A stretch of 64,000 bases of DNA from an uncultured Lactobacillus sp. (GCA_937916845.1 CALFSK010000069.1:1-64000); one strand, 5' to 3'; positions 35,500-43,996 are shown, counted from the stretch's first letter. Numbers and translations are program-made. The notes: a model not told the origin generated them from the sequence alone.

Positions 35500-35518
35500 A
35501 AAATCGTTTTAAAAAGAT

Positions 35519-35560
35519 AATGCGTGCTTACCAGGTTAGCTTGGTAGGCACGCATTTTTT
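35519..35560. terminator. Terminator after mntH
   Basis: AATGCGTGCTTACCAGG (35519-35535) pairs with 35540-35556 across a short loop, followed by a T run. The stop codon of the convergent truncated adenylation-domain gene lies in the loop of this hairpin. Confidence 0.9.
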
Positions 35561-36177
35561 GTTGGGATAAGGGTAAAGGGCGTTGCGGTTAGGAGATCGG
35601 CGAGACAGGGAATCAGGCCGTTTTCTAAATCATAGAGATTCGTCAGGTCCGTTTGTGTGACGTGATGACGGGTGCTGGCCAACAGTTCACGTTGGGTGAG
35701 TTGGACCTGATTGGCTGGGAGAATCAAGTCCGGTTGGCTCTTCCTAGTAATTGGGAGGGCGTTGTCGTGAACGAGGTAAGTGAACCTTGGCGCGGTATTT
35801 AAAATTAGGGTTAGCATACTGATCTCATGGGGATCGAGTTGGGCGGCTAATTGTTCGGTCTGCAGGGGAGAATAGACCATCGCGGCGTAAGCCTGTGGGG
35901 CTAGCTCAGGCAGGTGGTGACTTGGCGGTGTCAGGGTCACCGTTAATCCGAGTTGCCAGCTGGCTAGGAGCAAAACGGGGATGGTCGCCGCTTGGGTCGG
36001 ACTAATCAGGATCGTTTGGCCAGCGCTGACGTTTTGCTGCTTGAGGCTAGTTCGACAGAGGGTCAGGTCTTCAAGCAGGTCAGCGCCGGTGTATCGACTA
36101 CCGTTGACATCCGTTAAAACGGGCGTTTGGTAGTGTTGTTGTAATTGTTGTGTAATGAGTTGCGTTAATTGCCGCAT
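35536..36177 (-). pseudogene. Truncated AMP-binding (adenylation-domain) relic
   Basis: The 213-residue frame matches the N-terminal part of acyl-CoA synthetase or NRPS-type adenylation enzymes: RYTGADLLEDL, then NVSAGQTILISPTQAATIPVLLLASWQLGLTV as in the usual nucleotide-fold start. In the family a P-loop (TSGTTGxPKG) comes before the LTHRNLL segment; here the LTQRELLAS segment is kept but the bases before it read SQPDLILPANQVQ, so the P-loop is gone. The C-terminal two thirds are missing, and the last residues (KNACLPS) are encoded by the mntH terminator. The ATG at 36177 follows GAAGG. It could be a dead gene or a retained fragment; no catalysis is expected. Confidence 0.6.
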
Positions 36178-36196
36178 GCCCGCACCTTCTTTCAAG

Positions 36197-36487
36197 CTAC
36201 TTCGTGTACTTCATTTTATCTAAGCTTTGGCTACCAGTGTCGACGGTTTCTAACATCTGCGATTGTAAAGTCTTGGTTGCTAGTTTGGTGGCACGGGGCG
36301 TAAGGTCATGGGCTGGTTTGTTGGTTGTCCCCAGTGCCAAGTTGGTTTCGTGATCGACGTGGCTGACGAGGCTAGTCGTAGTAGGGGCGGGTGTGCTGAC
36401 CGTATTGGCGGAAGCGGTGGCGGTAGTCGCAAACAGGGTCCCAGCGGCCATTAAAGTAATCGTTAATTTTGTAAATAAGTTTTTCAT
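36197..36487 (-). CDS. Small secreted protein, unknown
   Basis: Function unknown. The 96-residue product has a clear signal peptide (MKNLFTKLTITLMAAGTLF to about ASAN) and a short Thr/Ala-rich mature part with SLVSHVDHETNLALGTTNKP, ending KMKYTK. No anchor motif is visible. The ATG at 36487 follows AAGGAG at about 10 bases; the frame to 36496 is not supported. It precedes the truncated adenylation gene on the same strand by 19 bases. Confidence 0.6.
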   Translation of the reverse strand: MKNLFTKLTITLMAAGTLFATTATASANTVSTPAPTTTSLVSHVDHETNLALGTTNKPAHDLTPRATKLATKTLQSQMLETVDTGSQSLDKMKYTK

Positions 36488-36528
36488 AATTATCAAACTC
36501 CTTTTTGAATGATGAATCGGGTGACTAG

Positions 36529-36780
36529 TTATTCAGCGGTTGGCATGAGCCAGTCATTTGAAAGCAACTGATGGAAATGTTTACCAAGCGGAACCCATAA
36601 TTTCGATTTGTTGATATTGCGAAGCGTGTCCCAGAATAACGGGTCCTGCATCTGTTCGTCACTGAGTTTGACTTTGACGTATTCGCCGTCTTCAGTTTTA
36701 GCAATAACGAGTGGGTACATCACTTTGATAATTTGTGCAGCGTTGATATTTTTAATTTTGGGGTCGGTATCTAATAACAT
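36529..36780 (-). CDS. Small cytoplasmic protein, unknown
   Basis: Function unknown. The 83-residue product is soluble and acidic in its middle: LLDTDPKIKNINAAQIIKVMYPL at the start, then AKTEDGEYVKVKLSDEQMQDP and a C-terminal SKLWVPLGKHFHQLL. I choose the ATG at 36780, 9 bases after the GGAG at 36790, over the TTG at 36786, which is too near that box. It is the first of three minus-strand genes and may be co-transcribed with the small secreted protein. Confidence 0.6.
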   Translation of the reverse strand: MLLDTDPKIKNINAAQIIKVMYPLVIAKTEDGEYVKVKLSDEQMQDPLFWDTLRNINKSKLWVPLGKHFHQLLSNDWLMPTAE

Positions 36781-36960
36781 ATGCAAAATCTCCTTGCCTG
36801 AAATGGCTTGATTGGTTTAATTGAATGACTATAGTCTACCGAGAATCCGGGGGACAAACTATCGAGTTTCAATAAGCTTTATCTAAGAAATTCTTAGACT
36901 TGTATTTATAAAACAGCAATTGACGTAGTGACGCGCTTTAGGGCCGTTGTATCAGACCAT

Positions 36961-37006
36961 AAAACAAGCCCACCACAGGCAATTTTGCGTGTGGTGGGCT
37001 TGTTTT
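36961..37006. terminator. Strong hairpin terminator in a gene-poor gap
   Basis: Perfect 17-bp arms (36961-36977 and 36990-37006, starting AAAACAAGCCCACCACA) with A and T ends. No adjacent gene points into it closely: it is 180 bases from the divergent gene at 36780 and 290 bases past the histidine kinase gene end, so it probably ends minus-strand transcription from the two-component operon beyond the repeat element. Confidence 0.75.
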
Positions 37007-37094
37007 GAGATTATTAACTAGAGACTGAACGTTGAAAATGATTGATAGTTAATAGACATAGCATCATTAGGACCAATAAGTTTGTTAAGCTTTC

Positions 37095-37284
37095 CGCTTC
37101 CGGCCGCCCATGATTTCACCTGCCGCGGCGACCGGACTAAGCCTGAGAAGCGGTCTTAGTCCTCGCTTGCAAGTCGCAACCCCACGTCTCGCAAGACGTC
37201 GGTGGCGTAAACCGGAAGTACGCCGGTCAACGCCACTTTGGCTGTAGCCGACCCCACAGCCCACTGCTTCTGTCCGGCGAAGCG
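37095..37284. repeat. Structured repeat A, copy 1
   Basis: A GC-rich 190-base element without coding potential, made of a series of stems. The outer stem is CGCTTC (37095-37100) with GAAGCG (37279-37284). Hairpin 1 is GGACTAAG (37134-37141) with CTTAGTCC (37155-37162), loop CCTGAGAAGCGGT. Hairpin 2 is ACGTCT (37184-37189) with AGACGT (37194-37199). Hairpin 3 is GTGGCGT (37202-37208) with ACGCCAC (37230-37236), with an inner ACCGG/CCGGT. A further GGCTGT/ACAGCC lies at 37240-37261. A second copy at 44309 has the same layout with compensatory changes. Confidence 0.75.
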
Positions 37285-37294
37285 CCGAAAAATG

Positions 37295-38674
37295 CTACTG
37301 TTTTGGCCAACTAACTGTGAAGATACTTCCTTTAGGCTGGTTGTTGGTGACGGTAATTTGAGCTTGGTTCAGGTTGACTAGTTGTTTAACAATGGCGAGG
37401 CCGAGTCCGCTACCTTCGATTTCTTGGGAACGGGATTGATCGACACGGTAGAACCGCTGGAAAATGGCTTCCTTTTGGTCATCAGGGATGCCTTCACCCA
37501 AATCCGCTACGGCTAGGTTAATATTGGTGTCATCCTGACTCAGGCGCAGGGTGATCGGTTGATCATGCGGCGAATATTTATGGGCGTTGTCTAATAACGC
37601 TACTACAATTTGTTGCAACATCTCGGCGTTACCGGCGACGTGAATATCCGGGTCAATCGCGAGTTTAAGCGGTTGGTCGATTGATGGCTGGTAGTGTTCA
37701 CCTAGTTGCAGCAATAGAAACGAAAGGTCCTGGTCAGTGAGCGCTAATTTGGCCCGGTCCGCTCTGGAAAGGTGCAGCAGGTTCTCAATCAGATGTTGCA
37801 TCCGTAGCGATTCTTCATCAATAAATTGAAGGGATTCCGGAATGACTTCGGGATGGGCTTCACCGCGCCGGCGAATCAAACTTAGATTACCCCGAATGGC
37901 TGCGATGGGGGTGCGAAGTTCGTGCGAGGCGTCCGAAATAAACTGCCGTTCGTGTTGAAGGCGTTCGTTTTGGGCGACTAGTAAGACGTTGAACGCTTGC
38001 CCGAGGTCGTGAATTTCGCGCGGACTATCCGGTACCGTCAAGGTTGGTTGGTCGCTATCCGGATTGTTGGACGTATACTGGGTCTCACGCAACAACGCAA
38101 TGGTTGGGGCACTGAGCCGGGTCGCTAACCGGTGCGCCCACCAAGCACCGAGGGTAACCGCCCATAAAGTAACGAAGACCATGAGACAAATCAAAATGAG
38201 TAGGCTATTGATTAGGCGGCGTAGGCTGACCCAGAGTTGGTAAGTGTTGTTACCGCCTTTTTCCGTATATGATAGAAAGAAACCAAATCCCCGAACGTAA
38301 ACTAGTGGGCCGACGAGGTGGCTCTGTTGCTTAGCGAAGAAGGCTTTGGACGAAGGCGTGGTTAAAATCGTTTGCTTGGTTTTAGTCGCGGTCGTCAACG
38401 TTGCCTTTTTGGTCGTGACCCGAATGAAGGCGGGTTGTTTAGTATTACGGGTGGTCGTATTATTCCAGTGAATAAAGCTGGGCACGTCCTTGATGTTGGC
38501 CTGGTTAAGGCTGTTCATCAGGTCGTGAGCTTCCCTAGTGGTATTAACCGTTTGTTGGGCGCCCACAATAAACAACGTGATCAGACTAACCATGAGGGTA
38601 ATGGTCAGCATCAGGCGACGAATCGCCTGGTTGATGAGCTGTTCATAGGTAGGGGTCGTTTGATGATCAGTCAT
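37295..38674 (-). CDS. Sensor histidine kinase
   Basis: A membrane sensor kinase of 459 residues. Layout: cytoplasmic N terminus, helix 1 (about 20-40), an outside domain of about 110 residues, helix 2 (about 155-178), a HAMP-like linker, the dimerisation domain with His251 in DASHELRTP, and the ATP-binding domain with the DLGEGIP and GSGLGLAI motifs. The ATG at 38674 follows GGGAG at 10 bases and overlaps the end of the regulator gene by 8 bases, so the two are translated together. The signal it senses cannot be read. Downstream is structured repeat A. Confidence 0.92.
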   Translation of the reverse strand: MTDHQTTPTYEQLINQAIRRLMLTITLMVSLITLFIVGAQQTVNTTREAHDLMNSLNQANIKDVPSFIHWNNTTTRNTKQPAFIRVTTKKATLTTATKTKQTILTTPSSKAFFAKQQSHLVGPLVYVRGFGFFLSYTEKGGNNTYQLWVSLRRLINSLLILICLMVFVTLWAVTLGAWWAHRLATRLSAPTIALLRETQYTSNNPDSDQPTLTVPDSPREIHDLGQAFNVLLVAQNERLQHERQFISDASHELRTPIAAIRGNLSLIRRRGEAHPEVIPESLQFIDEESLRMQHLIENLLHLSRADRAKLALTDQDLSFLLLQLGEHYQPSIDQPLKLAIDPDIHVAGNAEMLQQIVVALLDNAHKYSPHDQPITLRLSQDDTNINLAVADLGEGIPDDQKEAIFQRFYRVDQSRSQEIEGSGLGLAIVKQLVNLNQAQITVTNNQPKGSIFTVSWPKQ

Positions 38675-39365
38675 TAGCAATCGGCTCCCTTAATTTATAG
38701 CCAACGCCCCGCACCGTTTTGATCAGTGGGTCGCCGTTGGCCGTTTCTAATTTATTGCGTAAGTAACCGACGTAAACGTCGACCACGTTTTGTTGGCCTA
38801 AAAAGTCCGCGCCCCAGACTTGGTCGAGCAAGTCGTCACGGGTAAAGACTTCGTTGGGGTGGGCGAGAAAGAATAGGAGTAAATCGTATTCACGGTGCGT
38901 CAGTTGGACGTCTTCCCCGGCGTTCGTGACGCGGTGGGCTTTCGTATCCAGGACGACTTGGTCGAGTTGGTAAACTTGGTTAGGATCGACTTGATTTTCG
39001 GCGCGCCGTTGAATGACCCGAATGCGGGCGAGGAGTTCTTCGATTTCGAAGGGCTTAGTGATGTAATCGTCGGCGCCGTTGTCGAGTCCCGCGACCTTAT
39101 CGCCAACGTAATCCCGCGCTGTCATGATGATGACCGGTACTTGGTCGTGTTTACGAATCCGGCGCAAGACTTCCATACCGTCTAACTTAGGCAGCATCCA
39201 GTCGAGCAGGATCAAGAGCAACTCGTTTTGATGCGCCTGGTACGTCTCCATGGCGGCGAGGCCGTCGTTTGCGACTAGGATGTTAAAGTCTTCAAACTGA
39301 AGCTCTTTTGTAAGGTATCCTGACAAACTCAATTCATCTTCAACGATTAAAATCGTGTTCTTCAT
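38667..39365 (-). CDS. Response regulator, OmpR/PhoB family
   Basis: A DNA-binding regulator of 232 residues. The receiver domain (about 1-118) has the acidic pair Glu9-Asp10, the phosphorylated Asp55 in LLDWMLP, Thr82 in MTAR and Lys104 in ITKPF. The C-terminal winged helix (about 130-228) contains LTHREYDLLLFF and TVRGVGYKL. GGGAGG precedes the ATG at 39365. It forms an operon with the overlapping sensor kinase. No targets are evident from the neighbourhood. Confidence 0.94.
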   Translation of the reverse strand: MKNTILIVEDELSLSGYLTKELQFEDFNILVANDGLAAMETYQAHQNELLLILLDWMLPKLDGMEVLRRIRKHDQVPVIIMTARDYVGDKVAGLDNGADDYITKPFEIEELLARIRVIQRRAENQVDPNQVYQLDQVVLDTKAHRVTNAGEDVQLTHREYDLLLFFLAHPNEVFTRDDLLDQVWGADFLGQQNVVDVYVGYLRNKLETANGDPLIKTVRGVGYKLREPIAND

Positions 39366-39530
39366 TTAAAAATCCTCCCAATAACCCAATTTGTGTTCAA
39401 TTATAACTAATAAATATGACGGAAGACCGATATTTGGATTTATTTTTTGCGATTTCAGCTTCAAAATGAAAGCGCCTCAGGACTTATGATAAACTAAAAG
39501 TAATCAAATAACGGAAGGTGAGTGATCCAG

Positions 39531-39818
39531 ATGGGACTTTTTGGCGATGCGATGAATGCGATGTATCACAGTGGACACTACGGTTATAATATCAATGTTC
39601 AAAAAACAGCTCCGGCGGTTGATCCAAAGGAAGTGCCCGCAATTGCGGCGTTGGGACGCCTTAACCGCACGCCTAACCTCAAGACGTGGTCGATTGATTC
39701 ACAATATAAGACGGCGGAATTTACGGCCAAACTCACGGCTGCGGTGGCCACGTGTGACCTTGAAATGAGCGATTTAGAAATCAAACCACAGATTGATGGT
39801 CGGTGGGGAGACCGATAA
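39531..39818 (+). CDS. Small protein, unknown
   Basis: Function unknown. The 95-residue soluble product starts MGLFGDAMNAMYHSGHYGYN and carries a helical C-terminal half (TAEFTAKLTAAVATCDLEMSDLEIK). The ATG at 39531 is about 10 bases after GGAAGG; a GTG at 39522 lies too close to that box. It lies between the two-component operon, from which it is divergent, and the RpiR regulator. Confidence 0.6.
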   Translation: MGLFGDAMNAMYHSGHYGYNINVQKTAPAVDPKEVPAIAALGRLNRTPNLKTWSIDSQYKTAEFTAKLTAAVATCDLEMSDLEIKPQIDGRWGDR

Positions 39819-39898
39819 TTGGAATTTGTTCCTACAAGTTGCAGTTATGGATATCAATATTTTAATAGACCAATGTAAGAAGGTTGTGAGGTGAGTAG

Positions 39899-40630
39899 AT
39901 GTTTTCATATGATCAAGTGCAACAGCTAAATCGGTTGGAAATCGAGATTTATAAGTACATTATGGGGCATCCGGTCGAGGTCAGTACCATGACGATTCGC
40001 CAATTGGCCGACCGGAGTCACGTCTCCGCGACGACGATTTTACGGTTCCTCAAACGCATGGGCTACGACGGTTACGCGGAGTTTAAATTTACGCTTAAAG
40101 AACAACTGCGCAAGGACGCTGAACAACCGCTATCCCAGACGATCGTGCCGATGCGAGTCTTCTTTGATCGCATGAACTTGCCCGATGTTACGGCTAAAAT
40201 CAAACAAGCCACGAAGCTGATGCACGATGCTGAGATGGTCGTGTTAGTTGGCTCCGGGACTAGTGCGGGGCTGGCGAGTTATGGGACGCACCTGCTGGCT
40301 GATTTTGGGATTTATAGCATGATGCTCAGTAATGTTTTTCAGCCCCATCCCGTGCGGCCACATGACCTGTCAGGGACGGTGTTATTGGTATTGTCCGTTT
40401 CCGGCGAGACCGATGACGTGATTCAGCAAGGCATCTATTACCAGCAGAGTGGGGCTAAACTAGTGGCCATAACGGCTAGCAGCCATTCAACACTCGCGGG
40501 GATTGCCGACGTTGTCTTAACGTATGATACGCCGGAAGTTCAAGCAATTAGTGGTGGAAGTGTGCTATCGCAGATGCCGGTCGTTTATTACTTGGAACAA
40601 TTAGCAATGACGGTCCAACCACTGGAATAG
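39899..40630 (+). CDS. RpiR family regulator (HTH plus SIS domain)
   Basis: A sugar-phosphate-sensing regulator of 243 residues. The N-terminal HTH (about 1-75) has TIRQLADRSHVSATTILRFLKRMGY, and the C-terminal SIS domain (about 100-235) has VVLVGSGTSAGLASYG and LSVSGETDDVIQ. The gene lies directly upstream of a PTS EIIC gene on the same strand with a 323-base gap, and this pairing suggests it controls that permease. The sugar is not known. Confidence 0.88.
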   Translation: MFSYDQVQQLNRLEIEIYKYIMGHPVEVSTMTIRQLADRSHVSATTILRFLKRMGYDGYAEFKFTLKEQLRKDAEQPLSQTIVPMRVFFDRMNLPDVTAKIKQATKLMHDAEMVVLVGSGTSAGLASYGTHLLADFGIYSMMLSNVFQPHPVRPHDLSGTVLLVLSVSGETDDVIQQGIYYQQSGAKLVAITASSHSTLAGIADVVLTYDTPEVQAISGGSVLSQMPVVYYLEQLAMTVQPLE

Positions 40631-40953
40631 ACCAATTTTTCGTAATTTTTAGGAACAAATTCCCAAAACGGAACATGTTCTTTTATCAGAAACACTATAC
40701 TCTTTCTTTTGAAAGGGTATACATTACAGCCACAATAGGCATAATTGGAAATATAGAAAACGCATTCAGTTATGTGGGTGCTCAAAAAACACCACCATTT
40801 TGAAACAAGTTACTTTAAACGGTGACAAATTAATCATGATAATCGGCCATTATCAGGAGTAGGTTAGTTTGTAAACTGACCCGTGATATATCCGGGTCAA
40901 CTTGTTAACGGGTGTGATTTTCGTTTTTTTAAATTATTCTAGGGGGTCACGAC
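40631..40953. promoter_or_regulatory. Gap between rpiR-type gene and EIIC gene
   Basis: This 323-base gap probably holds the permease promoter and operator. Visible are CTTTCTTTTGAAAG (a palindrome-like block near 40701-40714) followed by GGGTATAC, and later a hairpin of GACCCG and CGGGTC near 40879-40900 preceded by AGTTTGTAAACT. The latter could be an attenuator. I recognise no consensus cre box. Confidence 0.35.
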
Positions 40954-42276
40954 ATGAGCGAAAACAATAAGTCTAGCTTCGTCAACGACCGACTCATTCC
41001 ATTCTTTGGTAAAATTGCTGGTTCTCGTCACTTAATCGCGTTACGTGATGGGATGACACTAGCCGTACCAATGATTATTATTGGGTCAGTCTTCATGATC
41101 ATTGCCCAGTTCCCTATTCAAGGTTACCAAAACTTTATGTTAAGTACCTTTGGTAAGAACTGGCAGACAATTGTTCAATATCCAACCAATGCATCATTCC
41201 ATATCATGGGTTTGATTGCCGTTATTGGGATTTCTTATAACTTGGCTAAGAGTTATAAAGTCGATCCAATTTCTGCTTCAATCGTTTCTTTGAGTGCGTG
41301 GATGTTAACCATTCCACTAACTACTGATAAAGCAGGCGCACTCTGGGTTCCATTAACACAACTTGATTCAGCCGGTTTGTTTACAGCCCTTTTAATTGGT
41401 TTATTTATTACTGACTTGTATGTGTACATGGTTCACCGCAATTGGACGATTAAGATGCCAGAAAGTGTTCCACCGGCTGTCAGCAACTCGTTTGCTGCCT
41501 TAGTTCCTGGTTTCATTATCTTATTCTTGATGTGGTTACTCCGTATGGGTGTTGAAGCAACACCAATGCAAAGTATTCCAAACGTTGTTTCCTTCGCTTT
41601 AGCCAAACCATTAGGCTTGTTGAGTAACACCTTACCAGGTGCCCTCGTTGCCGAATTCGTTGTATGTATTCTTTGGATTTTCGGTATTCATGGTGCCAAC
41701 GTTGTTTCTGGTGTTATGCAACCAATCTGGTTGGCTGCGATGCAACAAAACGCCGACGCTTTAAAAGCCGGCAAAGCATTACCAAACGTTGTTACACAAC
41801 AATTCTTCGATAACTTCGTCCACATGGGTGGTTCTGGTGCGACCTTAGGGTTAGCTTTCATGATTGCCTTTGTTTCACGGAGTGCTGAATTTAAGACTTT
41901 AGGTAAATTAATCGTCGGTCCTGCGATCTTTAACATCAACGAACCAATCGTCTTTGGTTTACCAATCGTTATGAACTACCGGATGGCAATTCCATTTATC
42001 GCTGCCCCATTAGTTAACGTTACGACGACTTACTTCGCAATGTCGACTGGGTTAGTGGCTCGGACCATGGGTGTCATGGTTCCTTGGACAACGCCGCCAA
42101 TTATCTCCGGTTTCCTTGCAACTGGTCACGTCTCCGGTGCGGTATTACAAGTTGTTAATATCGTCATCGATGGCGCCATCTACTACTTCTTCTTCAAGGC
42201 CTTAGATCGTGATAAGGTTAAGGAAGAAAAGACTTTTGCAGCTAAAAAAGCCGCTGGTGAAGCTGTTAAAGCATAA
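40954..42276 (+). CDS. PTS EIIC permease, cellobiose/lactose family, stand-alone
   Basis: An integral membrane sugar permease of 440 residues of the CelB/LacE type, with about ten helices and the substrate-site stretch FNINEPIVFGLPIVMN near residue 330. Codon use is biased toward highly expressed forms. No EIIA or EIIB gene is adjacent, so it must borrow these from another PTS, as known for several EIIC of lactobacilli. Ribosome site AGGGGG precedes the ATG. The RpiR gene upstream probably regulates it. Substrate is likely a beta-glucoside or diacetylchitobiose, but this is inferred from the family only. Confidence 0.9.
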   Translation: MSENNKSSFVNDRLIPFFGKIAGSRHLIALRDGMTLAVPMIIIGSVFMIIAQFPIQGYQNFMLSTFGKNWQTIVQYPTNASFHIMGLIAVIGISYNLAKSYKVDPISASIVSLSAWMLTIPLTTDKAGALWVPLTQLDSAGLFTALLIGLFITDLYVYMVHRNWTIKMPESVPPAVSNSFAALVPGFIILFLMWLLRMGVEATPMQSIPNVVSFALAKPLGLLSNTLPGALVAEFVVCILWIFGIHGANVVSGVMQPIWLAAMQQNADALKAGKALPNVVTQQFFDNFVHMGGSGATLGLAFMIAFVSRSAEFKTLGKLIVGPAIFNINEPIVFGLPIVMNYRMAIPFIAAPLVNVTTTYFAMSTGLVARTMGVMVPWTTPPIISGFLATGHVSGAVLQVVNIVIDGAIYYFFFKALDRDKVKEEKTFAAKKAAGEAVKA

Positions 42277-42312
42277 ACTAGCATTTTAAATAAGTACTAG
42301 CTTCTAAATAAG

Positions 42313-42358
42313 AAAGTGGTGTTAGTTGCCGTAAATCGGCAATTAGCACCATTTTTTG
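42313..42358 (+). terminator. Terminator after the EIIC gene
   Basis: AAGTGGTGTTAGTTGCCG and CGGCAATTAGCACCATTT pair with G-U pairs, followed by a T run. Confidence 0.85.
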
Positions 42359-42359
42359 A

Positions 42360-42643
42360 TATGAGCGACAATCAGTGATTGCTAGTGTTTGTCAGATTTC
42401 GTGCTTGTCGGAATTTTATTTTTGGGGGATTAGTATACGAAACTGGAATATAATCAACACTTTAAAATAATGATGATCAATATAGATATTTCATTGAAAA
42501 GCATCCTAAATATGGTAAAACTAAAATAAGCGGTCTGGATCATTAAGAAACGATTGATTCAATTGGTGGTCGACAATGGATTCAGCCTGCAAGATGCAAA
42601 TGAAGTTTTAGAAATGTATATGGGGAGTGAATACGATGGATAA
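42360..42643 (+). pseudogene. AT-rich gap with degraded reading-frame fragments
   Basis: No intact gene. Two protein-like fragments without start codons lie here: one at about 42473-42547 reading NDDQYRYFIEKHPKYGK and ending GLDH-stop, and one at about 42530-42643 containing KKRLIQLVVDNGFSLQDAN and ending SEYDG-stop. They are in different frames. The second overlaps the start of the next gene by eight bases and contains its ribosome site, so it could also be a very short gene starting at the TTG at 42554 (29 codons). Confidence 0.4.
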
Positions 42644-42899
42644 ACTAACGATAATCCTATGGGTAATTATCATATTGGGGACTTTTTTACAGTATTTTGA
42701 AGGTTATTACTCTCAAAAGAAACTTAGTTATATCTTGCCAATACTTTACACTATTGCTATTATTTGGTTATATTTTGATGAAAAAAACATGACAATACTG
42801 CCAGTGTTAGTAGCACTATTTATTGGTAATGTTTGGTTTTTTGCATATTATGAATCTGGTAAAAAAAGGCATGAAAAAATGAAGGCTAAGAATAGCTAA
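42636..42899 (+). CDS. Small three-helix membrane protein, unknown
   Basis: Function unknown. The 87-residue product has three hydrophobic segments (about 4-21, 31-49 and 55-75) and a basic C terminus (SGKKRHEKMKAKNS). The ATG at 42636 follows GGGGAG at 8 bases. The gene is clearly richer in A and T than its neighbours, which suggests acquisition from elsewhere. It follows the degraded frames above. Confidence 0.6.
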   Translation: MDKLTIILWVIIILGTFLQYFEGYYSQKKLSYILPILYTIAIIWLYFDEKNMTILPVLVALFIGNVWFFAYYESGKKRHEKMKAKNS

Positions 42900-42942
42900 G
42901 ATTAGATTCTTGAAATTTTTGCATAGAAGGATGATGTTAATA

Positions 42943-43404
42943 TTGGCCTATCAAGTAGATTTTAAAACAGTTTCGACCGTGGGACTCGAAAGCTCACCAG
43001 TGGCACCCGCATTAGCTGGGTTACGTGCAAATGAAGCCCGTTATTTTTGGAATAAGTTTAAGCATGAATTTGTCACGGTGCCGGCAAGTGAAGCACCTGA
43101 GACCTTAAAATGGATTGAAACGATCTTAGCTGAACGTGACATGCACTTTGGCTACAAGCCGTTAGAGGTGACCGAATTTGTCGTTGAAGGGACTAAGTGG
43201 GCCTATGTCTTTTATGAAAATGGACTGGCCGTTAATGTCTTATATAGCCTTGAAGAAGGCGGCAAACGGGCAGTTGGCTTCAAACTGAGTGATGGTATGG
43301 AAATCCCCGCTGAATTTGAAGGCAAGTTCAAGTTTGCTCGGCAACGTTCCAAACTCGCTGGGACCATTCGTGGTTCATTCTTTGTTATCAAGGGAACGTA
43401 CTAA
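42943..43404 (+). CDS. Soluble protein of unknown function
   Basis: I do not recognise this 153-residue protein. It has no signal or membrane segment. It alternates strands and helices: AYQVDFKTVSTVGL at the start, then a helix-rich PETLKWIETILAERDMHFGY, and several strands (EVTEFVVEGTKWAYVFYENG) to the end FFVIKGTY. I choose the TTG at 42943, about 10 bases after AGAAGGA; the ATG codons at 42931 and 42934 overlap or abut that box. A terminator follows. Confidence 0.6.
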   Translation: MAYQVDFKTVSTVGLESSPVAPALAGLRANEARYFWNKFKHEFVTVPASEAPETLKWIETILAERDMHFGYKPLEVTEFVVEGTKWAYVFYENGLAVNVLYSLEEGGKRAVGFKLSDGMEIPAEFEGKFKFARQRSKLAGTIRGSFFVIKGTY

Positions 43405-43423
43405 ATTTAAATAGATTATATGT

Positions 43424-43467
43424 AAAAACGGCGACTACGGAAAATTATTCCGTGGTTGCCGTTTTTT
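43424..43467. terminator. Bidirectional terminator
   Basis: AAAAACGGCGACTACGG and CCGTGGTTGCCGTTTTTT pair with one G-U and sit between convergent genes. Confidence 0.85.
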
Positions 43468-43484
43468 GAAATTAATTTAAATTT

Positions 43485-43796
43485 TTAGCGAGTGTGAAAT
43501 TGGGGGTGTAACATCTGCGGGTGACCGTGGTCGTTTCCCCGGTACTGAATCAACCAGTAATCGTTCTGGGGTAACCCGTAGCGGGCGATGAGGTGTGTCA
43601 CGGTGAAGCGGACCGTGTCAGCGTTAGCGTTCGTCCATAAACGCCAAGTGGGTAACTTAGCGGAATAAACGCGCTCCCAATCGCCCAAATCTTCTTCGCT
43701 AGGGGTGAGTGCGGCTAACAGTTCGGTCTGTTTGTCGCCAGTGAGTTCAATAAGGTAGCAGTATTTTTTTGTGTGAACTGAATCAGCATTGACCAT
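43485..43796 (-). CDS. Small soluble protein, unknown
   Basis: Function unknown. The 103-residue product has strand-like KKYCYLIELTGD, a helix KQTELLAALTPSEEDLGDWERV, and WRLWTNANADTVRFTVTHLIARYGLP, ending with a His-rich GNDHGHPQMLHPQFHTR. The ATG at 43796 follows AAGGAG at about 9 bases; the upstream start at 43814 includes that box. It shares a terminator with its convergent neighbour. Confidence 0.6.
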   Translation of the reverse strand: MVNADSVHTKKYCYLIELTGDKQTELLAALTPSEEDLGDWERVYSAKLPTWRLWTNANADTVRFTVTHLIARYGLPQNDYWLIQYRGNDHGHPQMLHPQFHTR

Positions 43797-43965
43797 CACG
43801 GGGAGCTCCTTCATCTCGGATTTTAACGGCTACAAAAACTACCGTTTAAATGAATTTTCCTATAGACATAGTACAACCGTTTGACTAATTTGACTAGCTT
43901 TTTGTAACGCTGTTACCAAAATGTAACAATTAGACTTTCAATTAAAAAAAGATAAGGTCATAGAC

Positions 43966-43996
43966 TTGACCTGAAACGCGTTTCAGCGGTTATAGT
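43966..43996 (+). promoter_or_regulatory. Promoter with a 16-bp palindrome in its spacer
   Basis: TTGACC (43966-43971) and TATAGT (43991-43996) flank CTGAAACGCGTTTCAG (43971-43986), a perfect palindrome. The centre is GC, not CG, so it is not a standard cre box. Its place in the spacer is ideal for repression of the gene at 44030. It resembles LacI-family operators, but no such regulator is encoded nearby. Confidence 0.6.

Noticed and set aside
37081..37294. A coding gene or tRNA in the GC-rich gap before the histidine kinase gene end
   Set aside because: No frame has a start with a ribosome site, no cloverleaf with an anticodon arm could be drawn, and the second copy at 44309 shows it is a structured repeat.
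43971..43986. CcpA cre box before the gene at 44030
   Set aside because: The palindrome centre is GC instead of the CG needed by the cre consensus.
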